Assembly: GCF_030463535.1 (NCBI RefSeq)
Contig: NC_132878.1
Coordinates: 25,405,925-25,469,924 of the forward strand
Direction: 5' to 3'
DNA: 64,000 nt
From: Salminus brasiliensis
Taxonomy: Eukaryota > Chordata > Actinopteri > Characiformes > Bryconidae
The notes beneath the pieces are model-generated. The model did not search any database. It was given only the letters and a program-made list of their open reading frames with translations, and was not told the DNA's origin. The position numbers and the translations under genes were made by a program. Positions 13,531-26,121 of the stretch are shown one piece after another (within the stretch, counting starts at the first letter, position 1; each line of letters starts with the position of its first letter).

Positions 13531-15230
13531 GTGTGTTTGGTCATTGCAGTGGTCTGTTGACTGTTACAAACATGTTTTTTGAATATCTGTGTTCTCAGAG
13601 TTTGAGATCTGAGGTGAATCTATTGATCAACCAAATCAGGGACGTTTCTAGACTATATGTTGTACTGGGGTGCACATCATTTAGAGGTGGACAGCTAAAT
13701 CCTTCTGACTAATTATATATTACTAGTTAAAATTATATAAAAATTATGTGAATATTACTAGTTCTTATTATATTATATTATAATAGTAATATTACTGGCA
13801 CATGCGCAGAAAACCTTTCCTTTGCAAAATGCAAAGTGACATTGTCTCTGCGTCATCAGCTCATGTTAGCTATATAATAGGCTGTGTATAATAAGCTTCA
13901 TTTTGCAGGCTTGTCAACATCCCTTTTACTAGCTAGCATAAATAAAGCCTCTATTAACATAACTGATGTTTGTTTAGTTAAGCCTTTGCTTCAGTGGTCT
14001 AATGTGTATTTTGGTAGGTTATACAGCTGTATGTGGCTATATAATTAAAACATACAGCTATTAACTATCGTCACCTTGTCTGTTGGCTGACTTTCTTTAT
14101 TTCATTTTTTTTTAAAGAAAGTCCATTACTTCGTAAAAGAAAAATAAACTGTCTCATAGCATTATCTAACTGTTTATCAAGCTTTTGGAAAGAGTGGGCC
14201 ATTATGGGAAATATAGTGCTCAGCAATACAGAATACAAATTTTCACCCACTACATTTTTCCTGGGCCCTGTACATCAGGTCTAATACCCTGGACCAAACC
14301 ATATGTCTTAAAACTTTAGATCATATGGAACTACGGACCATTATCGAAACATAAAGCCCTATTTTGATATTGGATTCAAATACAAAAATTACAGTAAAAA
14401 TGAAAATAGGCATTATTAGATTTTTTTTAATTTCCAAGTATCACTATTTAACACTCTTAACACTTTAACACATCACTTTAGAGCAACTTTAGACCAGAGC
14501 TGCTTCCTGAAAGCATCTCAGCACACAGATGATTTAAGCAGTTTGTCGCTCCAGTTGTGGAAGCATTTGAACCCCAGCTCTACTGCGCCACCTGTTGTGC
14601 AAATAAAAATACTACTCCTCCACTGCTTGCTTGTGTGGTCATAAACTTTGTCCAACCCCGAAACCAGAGCGCCATGCAGTGATGTCGGCATGTGTTCCTT
14701 CTTTTAATGTAATCTAAAATTCAATCTTGTTATTTTTCTCCTGGTATATAAAATCACGCTTGATTATATTTGACAATGCAGAAAAACACAACTATTAAAT
14801 ATGTGGACTGTGCATCTGTTGAACACAGAAGTGAATGAATGTTTTACTCAGGATAATGTCACGCCTTCAGCAGTCAAAAACCACTGCAGTTTGTCAAGGA
14901 CTTTTTTTTTTCTTTTTTGGCAGTTTGGGAACAACACCTGACTTCCGGACCAAATACTTTGTGCACGTTGTATTAAAGTCAATCAAACACTCCTTTTTAT
15001 GTATGTATAATTTATTTCTGCACACGGAGGAACTGACGCGCCTCACATTTGAAACGTAAATGCCTTTCAGTGACGTAGCCAAACATTTTTTTCAGCAATC
15101 ACCTGATTTTCATTATTTTAAATAGGCATTATTTTTATTTTCAAGTACTTTTTTTCAAGTAGCTACATTATTTAGATAAAATAGGGCCCATCTGGTAAAA
15201 AAAAAACAAAAAAAACAATAACGGTATTTT
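13531..15230. other. Intergenic, no gene seen
   Basis: AT-rich sequence with poly-A/T runs. Probably decayed repeats; no element could be assigned. Confidence 0.45.
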
Positions 15231-16090
15231 TGTCAGGTCGCGTCATCACGCCCGCCCCCGGGGTGGACTCGTAGGCTCGCAGGCTCCCTTAAGGACTTTT
15301 GTTGAGTTTCAGTTGAAGTTTGATTCCCTGTGTCGGTTCAGTGTTCTGTTCATGTTCATATGTTTGTTTCAGTTCATTTGTCGTCTCACATGTTCCTGGT
15401 TTTGTCCATTATGTCATATCTTGTTTGGTTAATGTGTTTCACCTGAGACGGGGGTACTTAAAGAGCTCGGCTACAGAGCGCCTCGCTGAGAATTGTAGGT
15501 TCTGAGAAGTAGCCCGAAAGGCTCGTGACTCTCGACTCGTGACTCGTGACTCTCGACTCTCGACTCGTGACTCGTGACTCTCGACTCGTGACTCGTGACT
15601 CGTGACTCGTATCACGGTTTGTTTAGGCCAGTTTGGTTCACAGTTCAGGTTCACTAGCGGACCTTGCTTCTAGCGTCGAGTCTTGCGAGGAGCTTTTGCT
15701 CGCTCTCTGGATAAATCTGCGACTCTCGCTCCAGCTAGGCGACCCTCTTCGCCTTCGCGTCTTCAGGTTTGGTCGGCCTAGCCGTTTAGTAGCTGGTTCC
15801 CCAGCTCTCTTCCCCCAGCGGCCTGGAAGGGTGTTTTGTGTTTCTCCCCGTTCTCCCTATCCAGCTCACCCAGCTCAGCTCCCAGAGCACCCCCGGTCTC
15901 AGGTGTGCTTTTGTGTTCGCCCGTTGGGTTGACAAGTTTACGTTGCTTTACTGTTTAAACCCTTTAGTTGCTGCTTTGCTTGCTTTTGTTTGTATTGTGT
16001 ATTTCTCCCCTTTTTTGGTTATTAAAAGTACTTGCATTGGATCCATCTGTGTGTTCGTCCCTCTGTGTCTGGCCTAACCAGCCATGACCA
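15231..16090 (+). mobile_element. Probable solo LTR (gypsy-like)
   Basis: It begins TGTCAGG and ends CCATGACCA, so it has the TG...CA form, with a weak 4-bp flanking TTTT on each side. It is GC-rich compared with its surroundings. It contains TACTTAAAGAGC (TATA-like) near 15455 and an ATTAAA poly(A)-type signal near 16021, and no coding motif. A 7-mer array sits inside at 15526-15611. The boundary call is inference: the target duplication is too short to be decisive. Confidence 0.6.
15526..15611 (+). repeat. 7-bp tandem array inside the solo LTR
   Basis: Units CTCGTGA and CTCTCGA alternate for about 12 copies. The opposite strand reads as an open frame rich in SHESRVE, which is only the repeat being translated. 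Confidence 0.85.
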
Positions 16091-17353
16091 TTTTCCCAAT
16101 AACAAAATCTGTACATGCCCACCTAGACCACGTTCCACTAATGTGTTGTCTGGGTGGAGGATGGTCAATTCACACCAACAAACAGTAAACATGAATAATT
16201 GACTAAACTTAAACAATTTGGCTTGTTGAGTTGTTTGAGTGTCAGATTTGAGTGTTTTGATAATTGTTTTAGAGATTTGAGTGGCGGTCTAAAAAGTTAT
16301 TGTTTGTCTGTTGGTGTGTTTTAACCATCCTCATCCTTTACATACCAATAGTAGGAATTGTAAGCATTGTCTCAAGATGCACTTAATTAAATGTTCTTTC
16401 TAGCTAGAGTAACTAAATTTAAAATGCTGCATTTTTCCATTAATAAAATGCATCGTTAGGTAATGCCGTTGTTCTTTGTCACTTTGTATTAAGTTTTTAT
16501 TTTATTTTATCCAAGATGTGTGCTTTGCTTTCAAGTTCAGGTTTATTCTAATGGCACTTTTAACCCAAAGTGAGCAAGCCAGTGGTGACCGTAGCAGGAA
16601 AATTTAAAAAAGATCAAAAAACAGTTATTTAATTCACATATGCTGCAGCATTTTTTTATCCCTGGACCCAAAGCATTATCTTATAGTCAGTCTTGACACA
16701 GAGCAAAAAATAACAAGTGGAAGTCACCATTTACTGAAATTCCATGATGTTTGTTAGACTTCATTACAGACTATGGGAAGTAATTCCTAGAACTGTTGGG
16801 TAAAATTAGTCAGATAAGGCCACAGTCCCTTTACCTCAAATTGTCACATTTTCATTCTTGGTTTGGTTGGAATAAAAGTCTTATGTTTCAGTGTTGGTGT
16901 TTTTTTCCCCCCCCCCATAGTCATATGTCTAGAATGATCTGTATTTAGTATGTGGGAAGGATGGTAGTCCAGAATTGCACCACTCTCAAGCAGAAGCTCC
17001 TCATAGGGTGGTGCACATGGCACAGCGCATCACTGAGGTTTAACTCTCAAACCTCCTGGATTTATACTCAAGCTGGCACAGTGGCAGGAGATCCAGAATC
17101 AGTCGGTTCTGAAACAGCTTCTTTCCCCAAGCCATCAGGCTACTGGCATGGCATATCAGTCCATAGCCCATCTTATACATACATACATAACTCATCTTAA
17201 TCAGCACTACTATGGATATGGACCCACCATATTGTCATACCCTCCATCTCTCCCGCTTCACAGCTACACCAGATCAGATTATTAGTAACTCCTTCTACTA
17301 CCAGCAATGCTAGTGTAAACCCTAGTTCTCCCATAACCAGCCTTTTTACTGCA
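16091..17353. other. Non-coding; possible LINE 3' remnant at about 16940-17170
   Basis: Around 17100-17150 one frame resembles the region near the end of a LINE ORF2 (an SFFPKA-like motif: AACAGCTTCTTTCCCCAAGC). This is weak. The rest is AT-rich without assignable features. Confidence 0.3.
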
Positions 17354-17478
17354 AGTAAGCTAAATCTTACTCAGGCAGAAGAGAAAGCCATAGAGGACTA
17401 TGTTCAGGAGACTTTACCTCAAGGTTTTATTAGACCCTCCACATCTCCAGCAGCTGCATGTTTCTTCTTTGTCAAAAG
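17354..17478 (+). pseudogene. Ty3/gypsy reverse transcriptase N-terminal remnant
   Basis: One frame reads [19 protein letters not shown] followed by [18 protein letters not shown] and then a stop. This is the region just before the RT fingers of vertebrate Ty3/gypsy pol, where the family pattern is GFI.PS.SPA.A.FFFVKK. Only about 40 residues survive, with no RNase H or integrase beside it, so it is a dead fragment. Confidence 0.75.
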
Positions 17479-17711
17479 TTGATGACAGTTAAAAGACAAT
17501 TTAAAATGTTGCCACCATTCAATCAATCAAGGGGGGGGGGTGTACAATTCTCATTTTTATTTAAACCCCCCCAAACAGAAAGAAATTAAAGAAATAATTG
17601 AAAGCCCAATATGGTCATGACAATCATGTCCATTGTATGTGTACACAAACTTATAACCACACTGTTTACAAACACACTTATGGGAGGAGTTTCTGGTTCT
17701 TTTTCAGGAAA

Positions 17712-18136
17712 TGTCTTGGAATGAGCTTGGAAACGGAGGCGGACGTAATCACAGGTTTTGAATTAAATGAAAACTAAACAAAGCAAACAGAAGACAAGGA
17801 TATACAAACAAGAGAACAAACCAAAGACTGAAACTAATAAAGGAAACAACCTAAACTAAAGCACTGCAAACTGACATTAACACAAACCAACATGGTAATG
17901 TACACATGCAGAAAAGGGACGACTGAAACAACGGGGTACTTATATAGAGACTAACAAGGGACTTATGAGGAACACCTGGGACTAACAAGGGTTGTGGCTA
18001 CAGAAGAGGCACAGGTGGAGACACTAATAAACAGGAGGGGCTTGAACTGACAAGACACAAACAGAGCCATGTGCTTGGGATCACATGGCAACAAAAAAAC
18101 AGAGGCAGACATGACAGAACAGGGGCAGGCATGACA
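17712..18136 (-). mobile_element. Probable solo LTR, minus orientation
   Basis: Read on the minus strand it starts TGTCATGCC (18136) and ends CCAAGACA (17712). A clear CTATATAAG TATA box lies internally near 17940. There is no convincing target-site duplication, so the limits are approximate. It has no coding content. Confidence 0.55.
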
Positions 18137-18197
18137 GTTCCATTATTGTTAAAGAGTGAGAGAACCCTCTTTCAGTACTATATAGAATGAGTGTATG

Positions 18198-18203
18198 TTT
18201 AAT
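18198..18203 (-). terminator. Candidate poly(A) signal (ATTAAA)
   Basis: ATTAAA on the minus strand, about 125 nt after the stop codon of the downstream IGFBP-domain gene. It is the nearest plausible signal. No further support. Confidence 0.35.
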
Positions 18204-18326
18204 AAGGAAGAACACATTAAAAATTACATAATAATGTATGCCAGTGCTGAAGAACAGAACGCAACAGTTTTCAGTTTGGAAAGCTGGTCTGATGTTATTG
18301 GGACCCTCTGCATCTTCTTCTCCTTC

Positions 18327-21300
18327 TTAGTCTTTGCGCAACTTCCTGGATTTCAGCCACTCGATGAACTCTTTAGGAAATACAAATATCCAGAGTTTTT
18401 TATACATACAGAAAGTGGATTCTAGTATTTCTGGAAAGCTATGGATCTTATTGGTGAGAGTCCTGTTTCACACCATTAATAAAGCTAACAAACCTGAGCA
18501 TAACTGTGTACAGCATTTGTTCTTAACTTTGATATCACTGAGATGTGTTGACTGTCTTAAACAGAAGCTCCAGGCATGGATCTAAACCACAGAACTAAAA
18601 CAGTCCCACAGTAGAGCCATGAGGAACCCCCCTATTTAGACTGAGTGCTGACCACTGGGGAATGGCTAGAGAATGGCTAACACAAATCAATGAACAGTAC
18701 AATACTGAAACTCAACAATGTACCTTGATATTTTCTTTCCGTGTTGCTTGTGGTTGTGGTTGTTCCAGGGACTTTCGTGGTGATTTCTGCATAAGACAAA
18801 ACTGAATTATTATTTTAAAGTAGGCACGGATGAAGGTCTAGAGGACAGCTAACACAAACTGAAAAAAATAAACAGGGATTGTATAAAATACACTCATATG
18901 CAACTATAACAGTCAAATGTACACTTTTACCACTCATGCCACACTACACACTACTCATGAGATAAGCATATAGAAATACAAGTACTCGTAACCTTTGCAT
19001 TACCTGTCTTATCTGAATTTGGAATCCAGTTGATGATGAAATTGGGGTGATGAGCACATTTGAAGAATGTAAGCCAGGTGATATTTTGAGAGAAAGAAAA
19101 ACAAAGAGGAAGCATTAAAAACTTTAAAGTTTGGCGTTCATTGCATTACTGTTTTATTCTAACACAAAAAAACAAAAAATAAAGGTAAAATCACTTAAAT
19201 CACTACAAAATTAAAAATGTATATAACACCTCAGTGTTTGTAGTAGTCCACTGGCTGTCCTGCCTGGCTCAGGTAAGCCTCTTTTCTCTTATTTTACTGT
19301 CTTAGCAAGGTTTTTACATGGGCCACTTAACCTGTCAGACCCGCAGCTCCAGGTCTCCTCTTCTCAGCCTTGACTGAGATTTGGTAACTTAAATCTGCAC
19401 CACAGCGTTGTCCTGTCACACAGCTGTGGTTTCACCCCCTGGCAGTTTACTGCTTTCTTAAATTTACATTTATGGCATTTAGCGGACAATCTTATCCAGA
19501 GCAACTTACAAGGTAACTCATATTACAGAGGTGGGTCAGTGTAGTGTTAGGAGTCTTGCCCAAGGACTCTTATTGGTGTAGGGCAGCACAGTCACCCAGC
19601 CCCGGAATCAAACCCCAGTCTCCCACATGGTGTGGTAGCTCAGTGGCAGGTAGTGGTGTTATCTATTGCACCACACCAACCACCACTTTCTTTCTTTGTG
19701 TTCTAACATTTGAGAAGCAATAAGCCAATTTTAGGGAACAAAACTTGACGGAAAATAATTCAAAATAGATTATTATATTATAATTCTGATTATATTATAA
19801 TTATATTTTCATTTGATAATTTCTTGTTGTTCCCAAAATCCTTAAAGCGTTGAGGAAAACATCTAAATATATTACATATATTTCAGTGTGTTGTGTATTA
19901 TATTTACTTTATTATTGAATATTAAATAAATAAAATGATGAATTTGACAAAAAAATCTAAAAAACTGTATAAAATAAGGCTGTTCAGGTAAGTGCAGCTT
20001 CAGGATGCAGCCACTAAGGGGTGCCAGCGTTATAACCAGCTTCTCCTCCCCCCATTCTTCCACAGGACGATTTCAGATGTGAACGTTTATTATACGGCAA
20101 CTATACGGTAACTTTAGCCTCGTGTGTGGCTGCTCCTCACACTTGTAAAAGGTTTTGATTCTACAGAAACTTAGAGCCAGAGTTGGTCACAGTGATGGTG
20201 AACGGAAGCAGGCGTCTGAATAATTGAATTATGTTCAAATAAGTTATCACTTTAAATGGTTATGAGTACACTGCCGAATGACTGGGACATTGGTTTACAA
20301 TAATTCTGAGAAGCTTTTAGTAAAAAATGTACTAATTGTACTCTAGTCATAGTGGAGAGATACATGCTGAGCGCTGTGAAGCAAAATAGCCTTTGTGCAG
20401 AAAAATAGCCCCAACCTTTTTTAGATTTCTCACTATTTTACAGTTATAACACCATCAGGTATTTACTGGAGGTTCTGGATAATAAATAAAATGAATATTA
20501 ATATCATGGCCATGGCGACCCCTGGATCCTACCACCATCACTGTATAGATGTTAGAGATGTTCTGTTATGTATGTGAACTGTTTCACATACAAACACCAT
20601 TCTGAATGTCTTTGTTCTCAACATCTCAGGAGAACCTGAAATATGCATTCTCAACATACTACGCATAGTGAATTCTTAAGTAACTAAATTTACTATGGCT
20701 TCCTATTGCTATAGGTGGGGCAGTGGTGGCTTAGCGGTTAGAGCGCAGGGCTGTTGATAACAGGGTTGTGGGTTTGATTCCCGGGCTCGACAAGCTGCCA
20801 CTGTTGGGCCCTTGAGCAAGGCTCGTTACCCTCTCTGCTCCCCTGGTGTGTGTGTGTGTGCGCACGCGTGCGCTCACTGCCCCTAGTTTACTAGTGTGTG
20901 TGTGTTCACTACCACAGATGGGTTAAATGCAGAGGACATGTTTTGCTGTACATAGTACAGTGACAAATGTGTGCACCTTTATAGATCTACAGCGTCAAGA
21001 GAGATAAATTCTCATTTCTACCGTGTTTTCAATTTATTCACATAGGTATCAATTCTACTCATTCAATAAACAAAGGTATGAAAGAGGCTGGTTAATTCAG
21101 TAATACTTGGTAGTATTCAGTAGTACCATAACTCTATTTTTGTAATGCTGTGAGACATATTCTAAATGCTAATCTTAATAGTAAGGGTTTGACAGGTTAG
21201 TACATAATATTTGAATGTAATAATCTGTTTTGTACTAACAGGAAGTGATGAAGCGTTGCTATGCCTGCAAACATCACTGCAAGTTCTCCTGCCATTGTCG

Positions 21301-22466
21301 CTGATGCACTTGCATGATTATCTGATTTCTGAGATTTCACATTTTTCCAGACATAAGTAGATCTTCCCTTTTTATTTTGCAATGCACTGTGGGATTATCA
21401 TGTCTATCAAAACCACACAAACAAAAAAAATGGTTCTAGGTATGTAATGTGGATACTTGAATATATTCGACTTCGGCATGTTTATCTATACTATATCAGA
21501 GGTGTCCTGTCTTATCCACAACGGGGTCGTGTGGCTGCAGATTTTCATTCTAGCCAAGTCGAAGCACAAGTGATCAGTTGTTTGAAGACTGACCAACTGA
21601 TGAAATCAGGTGTTCTGCTGGTTGTTCAGAATCAAAGCCTGCAGCCTCACCGGCCCTTTGCAGAAAAGATTAGACACCTCTATACTACATACTCAAAAAC
21701 TAGTGAGTGTTAGGGACAATTAGGAACAATTAGGGACACTTATGCTGATTTATGTCCACTTATTGTAGCCTGTCCTCCAGCAGTCTTAAGGTCCATATAA
21801 AGTCCCTCCTGAGCAGGAGGTACTTACACTTGTTGGGGGGGAAAATGCATGAAATTTTTGGCTTGTTGGCTGCGTTTCATTGGCGCTCAGAACTAGCCTC
21901 CGACTCTGGTTCTCTCTTTAGACAGTGGACAGTGACACAACCATGAAACAGAAAAACGAGTTTGTAAGGTAAGCCACTGACTTTGCTGTTTGCTACAGAT
22001 TTGCTCTGATGTAGCAGTGCTTTGAGTGACCAATGAGATGGTCTGCTTTTAGTTAGAAATTATAGTGGGTGTGAAATTTCTATTTCACCTTAAGCTTCAT
22101 CCTAACATCCATCTCAAATGATTTAAACATCTCATTAAACATATATTTTTTTCACACTGAACACTACACACCATACAGACCTTTACACACTCCTTCGCTG
22201 TTAAAGATGTGTCCACTCCTCACACACACCAGCCCCTCATCACACTTCCCGGAGTCATCAAACGGTCCACCACAGATCTCGTCCCTCTGTTTGGCGCACT
22301 CGTAGCAGCAGCCGCAGGCCTCCAGCGCTTTACCCCCAGAACAGTGAGTGACTTCTTGGCATTTTACCATGTAACAGGGTACACACGAGAGCGCCCAGCT
22401 GTCCTCCACCACCACCACCAGCAGCAGCAGAAGCACCTGAGAGAGCAGTGTGACTTTCAGATTCAT
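18327..22466 (-). CDS. Secreted small cysteine-rich protein with IGFBP-N-like domain (downstream paralogue), spliced
   Basis: Coding exons on the minus strand are 22466-22181, 19012-19004 (9 nt), 18786-18724 (63 nt) and 18370-18327. They sum to 402 nt, giving 133 residues plus TAA; every junction is GT/AG with consistent phase 1. Residues 1 to about 22 are a signal peptide (an LLLLLVVVV core). About 75 residues follow with 12 cysteines and the motif CGCCYECA, the IGFBP N-terminal fold, closest in feel to the CRIM1 IGFBP domain and to invertebrate single-IGFBP-domain proteins. Next comes a Thr-rich linker (TTKVPGTTTTTS) and a charged helix-like tail EFIEWLKSRKLRKD. The start is ATG at 22466; the in-frame TTG at 22478 is not needed. 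A paralogue lies at 26122-29018. Intron 1 holds SINEs and a MITE. Function is unknown: it might bind growth factors, but that is inference. The downstream exons are predicted by homology to the paralogue, not by transcript. Confidence 0.72.
19455..19688 (-). mobile_element. tRNA-derived SINE in intron 1
   Basis: On the minus strand the head reads GGTTGGTGTGGTGCAATAGA with a B-box GGTTTGATTCC. The body ends with CTGGATAAGATTGTCCGCTA (at about 19478-19497), which resembles a tail seen in many fish SINEs. It has no coding content and lies within the large first intron of the minus-strand gene. Confidence 0.7.
20714..20985 (+). mobile_element. tRNA-derived SINE in intron 1
   Basis: Head GGGGCAGTGGTGGCTTAGCG with B-box GGGTTTGATTCCCGGG. 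The body contains GCCACTGTTGGGCCCTTGAG, GTGTGTG...CACTACCACAGATGGG and a GACAAATGTGTGCACC tail. Same family as 9057-9385 and 43036-43340. Confidence 0.88.
21494..21683. mobile_element. Short hairpin MITE in intron 1
   Basis: The left end TCAGAGGTGTCC is mirrored by GACACCTC at the right, flanked by TA on both sides, with imperfect pairing continuing inward. No coding capacity. It lies about 500 nt inside intron 1 of the IGFBP-domain gene. Confidence 0.6.
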
Positions 22467-22535
22467 TATGAAGTCCAACAGCAGTCTACAACCCTTACAC
22501 TAAACCTGAGGAATGGCTCTAAAGAGGGGTGCTCT

Positions 22536-22547
22536 GCTCCTTTTTTA
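22536..22547 (-). promoter_or_regulatory. TATA-like box upstream of the downstream IGFBP-domain gene
   Basis: CTTTAAAAAAGG on the minus strand, about 70-80 nt upstream of the ATG at 22466, with a GC-box-like GGGGTGGAG just upstream. The spacing fits a TATA promoter with a short 5' UTR. Confidence 0.5.
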
Positions 22548-22599
22548 AAGTTTGCCTGAAACTCCACCCCTCTTGCTATCAGCCAACAGATTCTCAGGG

Positions 22600-24035
22600 T
22601 CTGGTTGGAATCTGAAAGATTTCTGTGCTCTGTCCTAACTCGTCCTGACTCTGACACTGACGTAATTGGCTTGTGCTGAAGACTAAACACTTTGGTGGAG
22701 TAAAGCAAAATCACAGTCACCAATTTTTTTAATTCTCTTGAGGTCCATTGACGACATTTGTGTGTTTTTTAAGAGTTCATGACCATTACCATAACTTATT
22801 TACTATATCCCCTAATAAATAAACTTTGTGTTACTGTGCATTAAGGACTGGAATATGTAAATGACCTCTGTTCTGATTGGCTGCCCTGTATTAAGCAAGG
22901 TGAGTAAAACTTCAGCTGTAAAGGGCGGACTCTCAAACTCTCTAATTTTATTATTTTTTAGACAACATGGGCCTTTTGACTTTAATAATATCCTTATTCT
23001 GGCTAAGAAAGAGTTATTCTAGCTACCAAAACATCAAATTACTGAGTAGCCAACTAGCAACACTAAAACAAAGTTAAAACGATCAATGTAATCAATAAAG
23101 AAAACTACAACCAATCATATCTGTTGTGTTATCATTTTCACCTTATCCTCATTTCTGCTGTTGTCTGGTTCTAAGCGTAGCCCCATGACTCTGGGGGAAC
23201 GGTATTCTGTTCCTCCGTTAACACCTGGCTGTGATGTAAAGAATGACCATAAAATGTGAATTGGCTTGACTCGACTTGACTTGACATCAAGCAGTACTGT
23301 AGGATTCTTCTTAGTGAATGGAATGGAAAGTTGAAGGAGGACACTTTTAGTTTAACTGCCGTAAACGAATAGGTGTAACGTCAGAGGCATGGAGGCAGAA
23401 TGCAGGTGTTCTTTAAAATAGTCTGTGCTGATAGAAGCACAAAGTAATAGGAATCTACACAGAGCAACAAGCATAACACTGGCAAGCATGATGCCATGCA
23501 CACCAAAGACCTCTTCAAGACCCCTTCAATATTCAGATATGCTCATGATTTTCCTCCAATATACCAACGGGGCTATTGTAACATCAGAGTGGCAATGGCA
23601 TTCTGCAGTGTTGTAGCGGTCTCAGAAACAATGGAAAAATCAGTACTAATCAGGTGATAGAAATAGGCCTAGGGTTGAGTTGTACAAGGGTTGACAAGGG
23701 TTGAGTTAGTGTTTCTTGAGATGGTAACATAATACAGGAAGATGACAAAATCCTGCACCTAACAACCAGGGTTACACATAGGGCTCAGCCCATTCCCTTC
23801 CCCTATACTCTACTCACCCACAATATCCAAGCTCTATCAGGTAGGCACCTCCCTTCCTATGCTGCCGTGGCTACGTGTAATCCGATCAGCAACACTTTCA
23901 CCTATCATTACACATTTAACTACACAAAATCCGATCAGCAAAATTTAACATTAGGTGAACTACTACATGGGAAGATCCTACTTAATATTACCAGTGCTTA
24001 TACAGTATATCACAGTATGGTTAGATCACAGTATG
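22600..24035. other. Intergenic between the two IGFBP-domain genes
   Basis: No gene recognised. AT-rich sequence with no clear repeat boundaries. Confidence 0.45.
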
Positions 24036-24265
24036 TACAGTGTATCACAAAAGTGAGTACACCCCTCACATTTTTGCAGATATTTAAGTATATCTTTTCA
24101 TGGGACAACACTGACAAAATGACATATTAACACAATGAAAAGTAGTCTGTGTGCAGCCTAATTTTCATTGTCAAAGTGTCATTTTGTCAGTGTTGTCCCA
24201 TGAAAAGATATACTTAAATATCTGCAAAAATGTGAGGGGTGTAATCACTTTTGTGATACACTGTA
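24036..24265. mobile_element. Tc1-like hairpin MITE
   Basis: The segment runs from TACAGTGTATCACAAAAGTG to CACTTTTGTGATACACTGTA. Its two halves (about 100 nt each) are near-perfect inverted repeats, flanked by TA as expected for Tc1/mariner. This end sequence is widespread in teleosts. No transposase is inside, so it is a miniature non-autonomous copy. Confidence 0.9.
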
Positions 24266-24936
24266 AGAAATGGCTAATAATCAAGGCCAGATTCATGGCA
24301 AGAAATACCATAGTTTGTCCACATAGACCTCCAAAAATGGGCTGGACAAAGACACAAAGACTAAATCATCTTTTCTCAATTTTAACCGCTGAAATACATA
24401 GTTTCTACATTGACACAAATACACAAATTTAAAAAAAAATCAGTGAGGGTTAAATGGTATATATCTGAAAGAAGGGCAGGGTGCCAATATCTTGGCACTG
24501 ATTGTGTGTTTATGTGTGATACTTTATTTGTCCCTTTTAATTAATAATAAAAATGTCATTCCATGAGTTACTGAATTCCCTGCAAAGGTAGGACTGATGG
24601 ATGGGAGCTCCCCAAGCCCTACCATTTTAGAGATACTCTGATCCAGTCCTCTGGCCATTAAGATTAGTCAATCATTAAAGTTGGCTCAGGTCTTTATGTT
24701 GGCCATTTCTTCCACATCCGATACATTGACTACTGAACCGACTGTTTGGTTACTGTCTTACAGATATCCCAGCTCTTCATAGACATCGCTGTTAGAAGAT
24801 AATTTGTAATTTTTAGATAAAATGATGAATTGTAGTTTAGGAAATCATTAAAAGGTTTAAAAATAAAGAAAACCACACACCATAACTGATGCAGTCTTTT
24901 TATTTAAAAAGGGTGTGTTTCGGCAGAACATCATAG
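24266..24936. other. Intergenic, no gene seen
   Basis: AT-rich sequence without recognised features. Confidence 0.45.
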
Positions 24937-25874
24937 GCTACATTCAAACCTGGTATTAACATGAATCTCGGGGGATCTAATCACATTTGGTCAGCAATCA
25001 GTACAAGTAAGAATAGGGTACAACGTGTCTCGCGGCACATTTGTGATCCAAACCACCTTAAAAATGACCATCACCACATCTAGAACATCTGTAGTATGAA
25101 TGTACATAAAGTGTCCTGATGTACCTTCAAAAATAACTGGAAAATATTGCGAGATTGTGAGACTGCTGCAAGCTCGGCTAATGGCTATAGATAAATCTCC
25201 ATTTGGGCTTTAGACTCCTTCTGTATCCATGCTGTCTACAGCTCCGGCCAGGTTCTGGACTCCATGCCAAATGCAAGGTACCAAATAGTGATTTCCACTT
25301 TTCCAGTTGCCTAATTGATGTGTCTGTTGTCAGTTTCAACAGCAGTCAAAAATTTCCACAAAGTGCACCGTTAATCAGTGAATGCAAATATAGTAAAGCA
25401 GTCAAACTGCCACACACTGGCTTTAATGGGCTTATGCAGCCATGATTGAGGTCCATATTGCTATCTAGCAGTTGAACAAGGAACTGCAGTGCCATGTGAC
25501 CTTGTGCAATGCTGCAGCAACTCGCAAAATATAGATGATATGATCTGGCCAAATTATTTGTCGATCGGCGATCACATATTTGGGCTGAAAATCGGCTGAT
25601 ACCAATACATAGCCAAACAATCCACCTCCCAAAGCAGAGTTTTTTTTCATCGATCCATAGCATCTGTTGGGCAGATGAACACAACAGCTTTTCATTGTAT
25701 CTCCACTCCTGTTTATCCGTTACTTGGGCTAGCAGACTATGTGATCATACTGGACATTTCAAAGCAAATGCACTGGGAGAATAGTACATTTTGCTGTTGT
25801 GAACAGTCATGTATTTGACAGTCTCTTGTGATCTGATCGCCCAAGATGCATGTTAATGCCAGTGTGAACAGGGC
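24937..25874. mobile_element. Non-autonomous DNA transposon with long imperfect terminal inverted repeats
   Basis: The left end GGCTACATTCAAACCTGGTA, continuing through ACATGAATCTCGGG to GATCTAATCACA, pairs with the right end read in reverse: GCCCTGTTCACACTGGCATT, then ACATGCATCTTGGG and GATCAGATCACA. That gives about 50 bp of imperfect inverted repeat. A partial relative of the end occurs near 28310-28440. The interior lacks a transposase frame. The flanking duplication is not clear. Confidence 0.65.
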
Positions 25875-26121
25875 TATCAAAAATTATGAAAAAGTAAGTC
25901 ACAGGGCAGGTGTCAGGAAAGGAATACAGTGAATACATTCAGCAAGAAAACACATGAATACTTTCCCAGGATGGCTGTATGGATCAAATAGTCTACACAA
26001 TAAAGAAGCAAACAAAATCAAAGTACATCTGCTGATATCTGATGAACATAGTTAATCTGAGTCCTCTGCATCTCCATTTCCTCTTGGAGGGTGTCCTCAG
26101 GTGAGTGCGGAGTGGACATGG

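Noticed and set aside
22209-22559. 116-codon plus-strand frame
   Set aside because: It is antisense to the IGFBP-domain first exon, whose cysteine pattern and signal peptide are clearly real.
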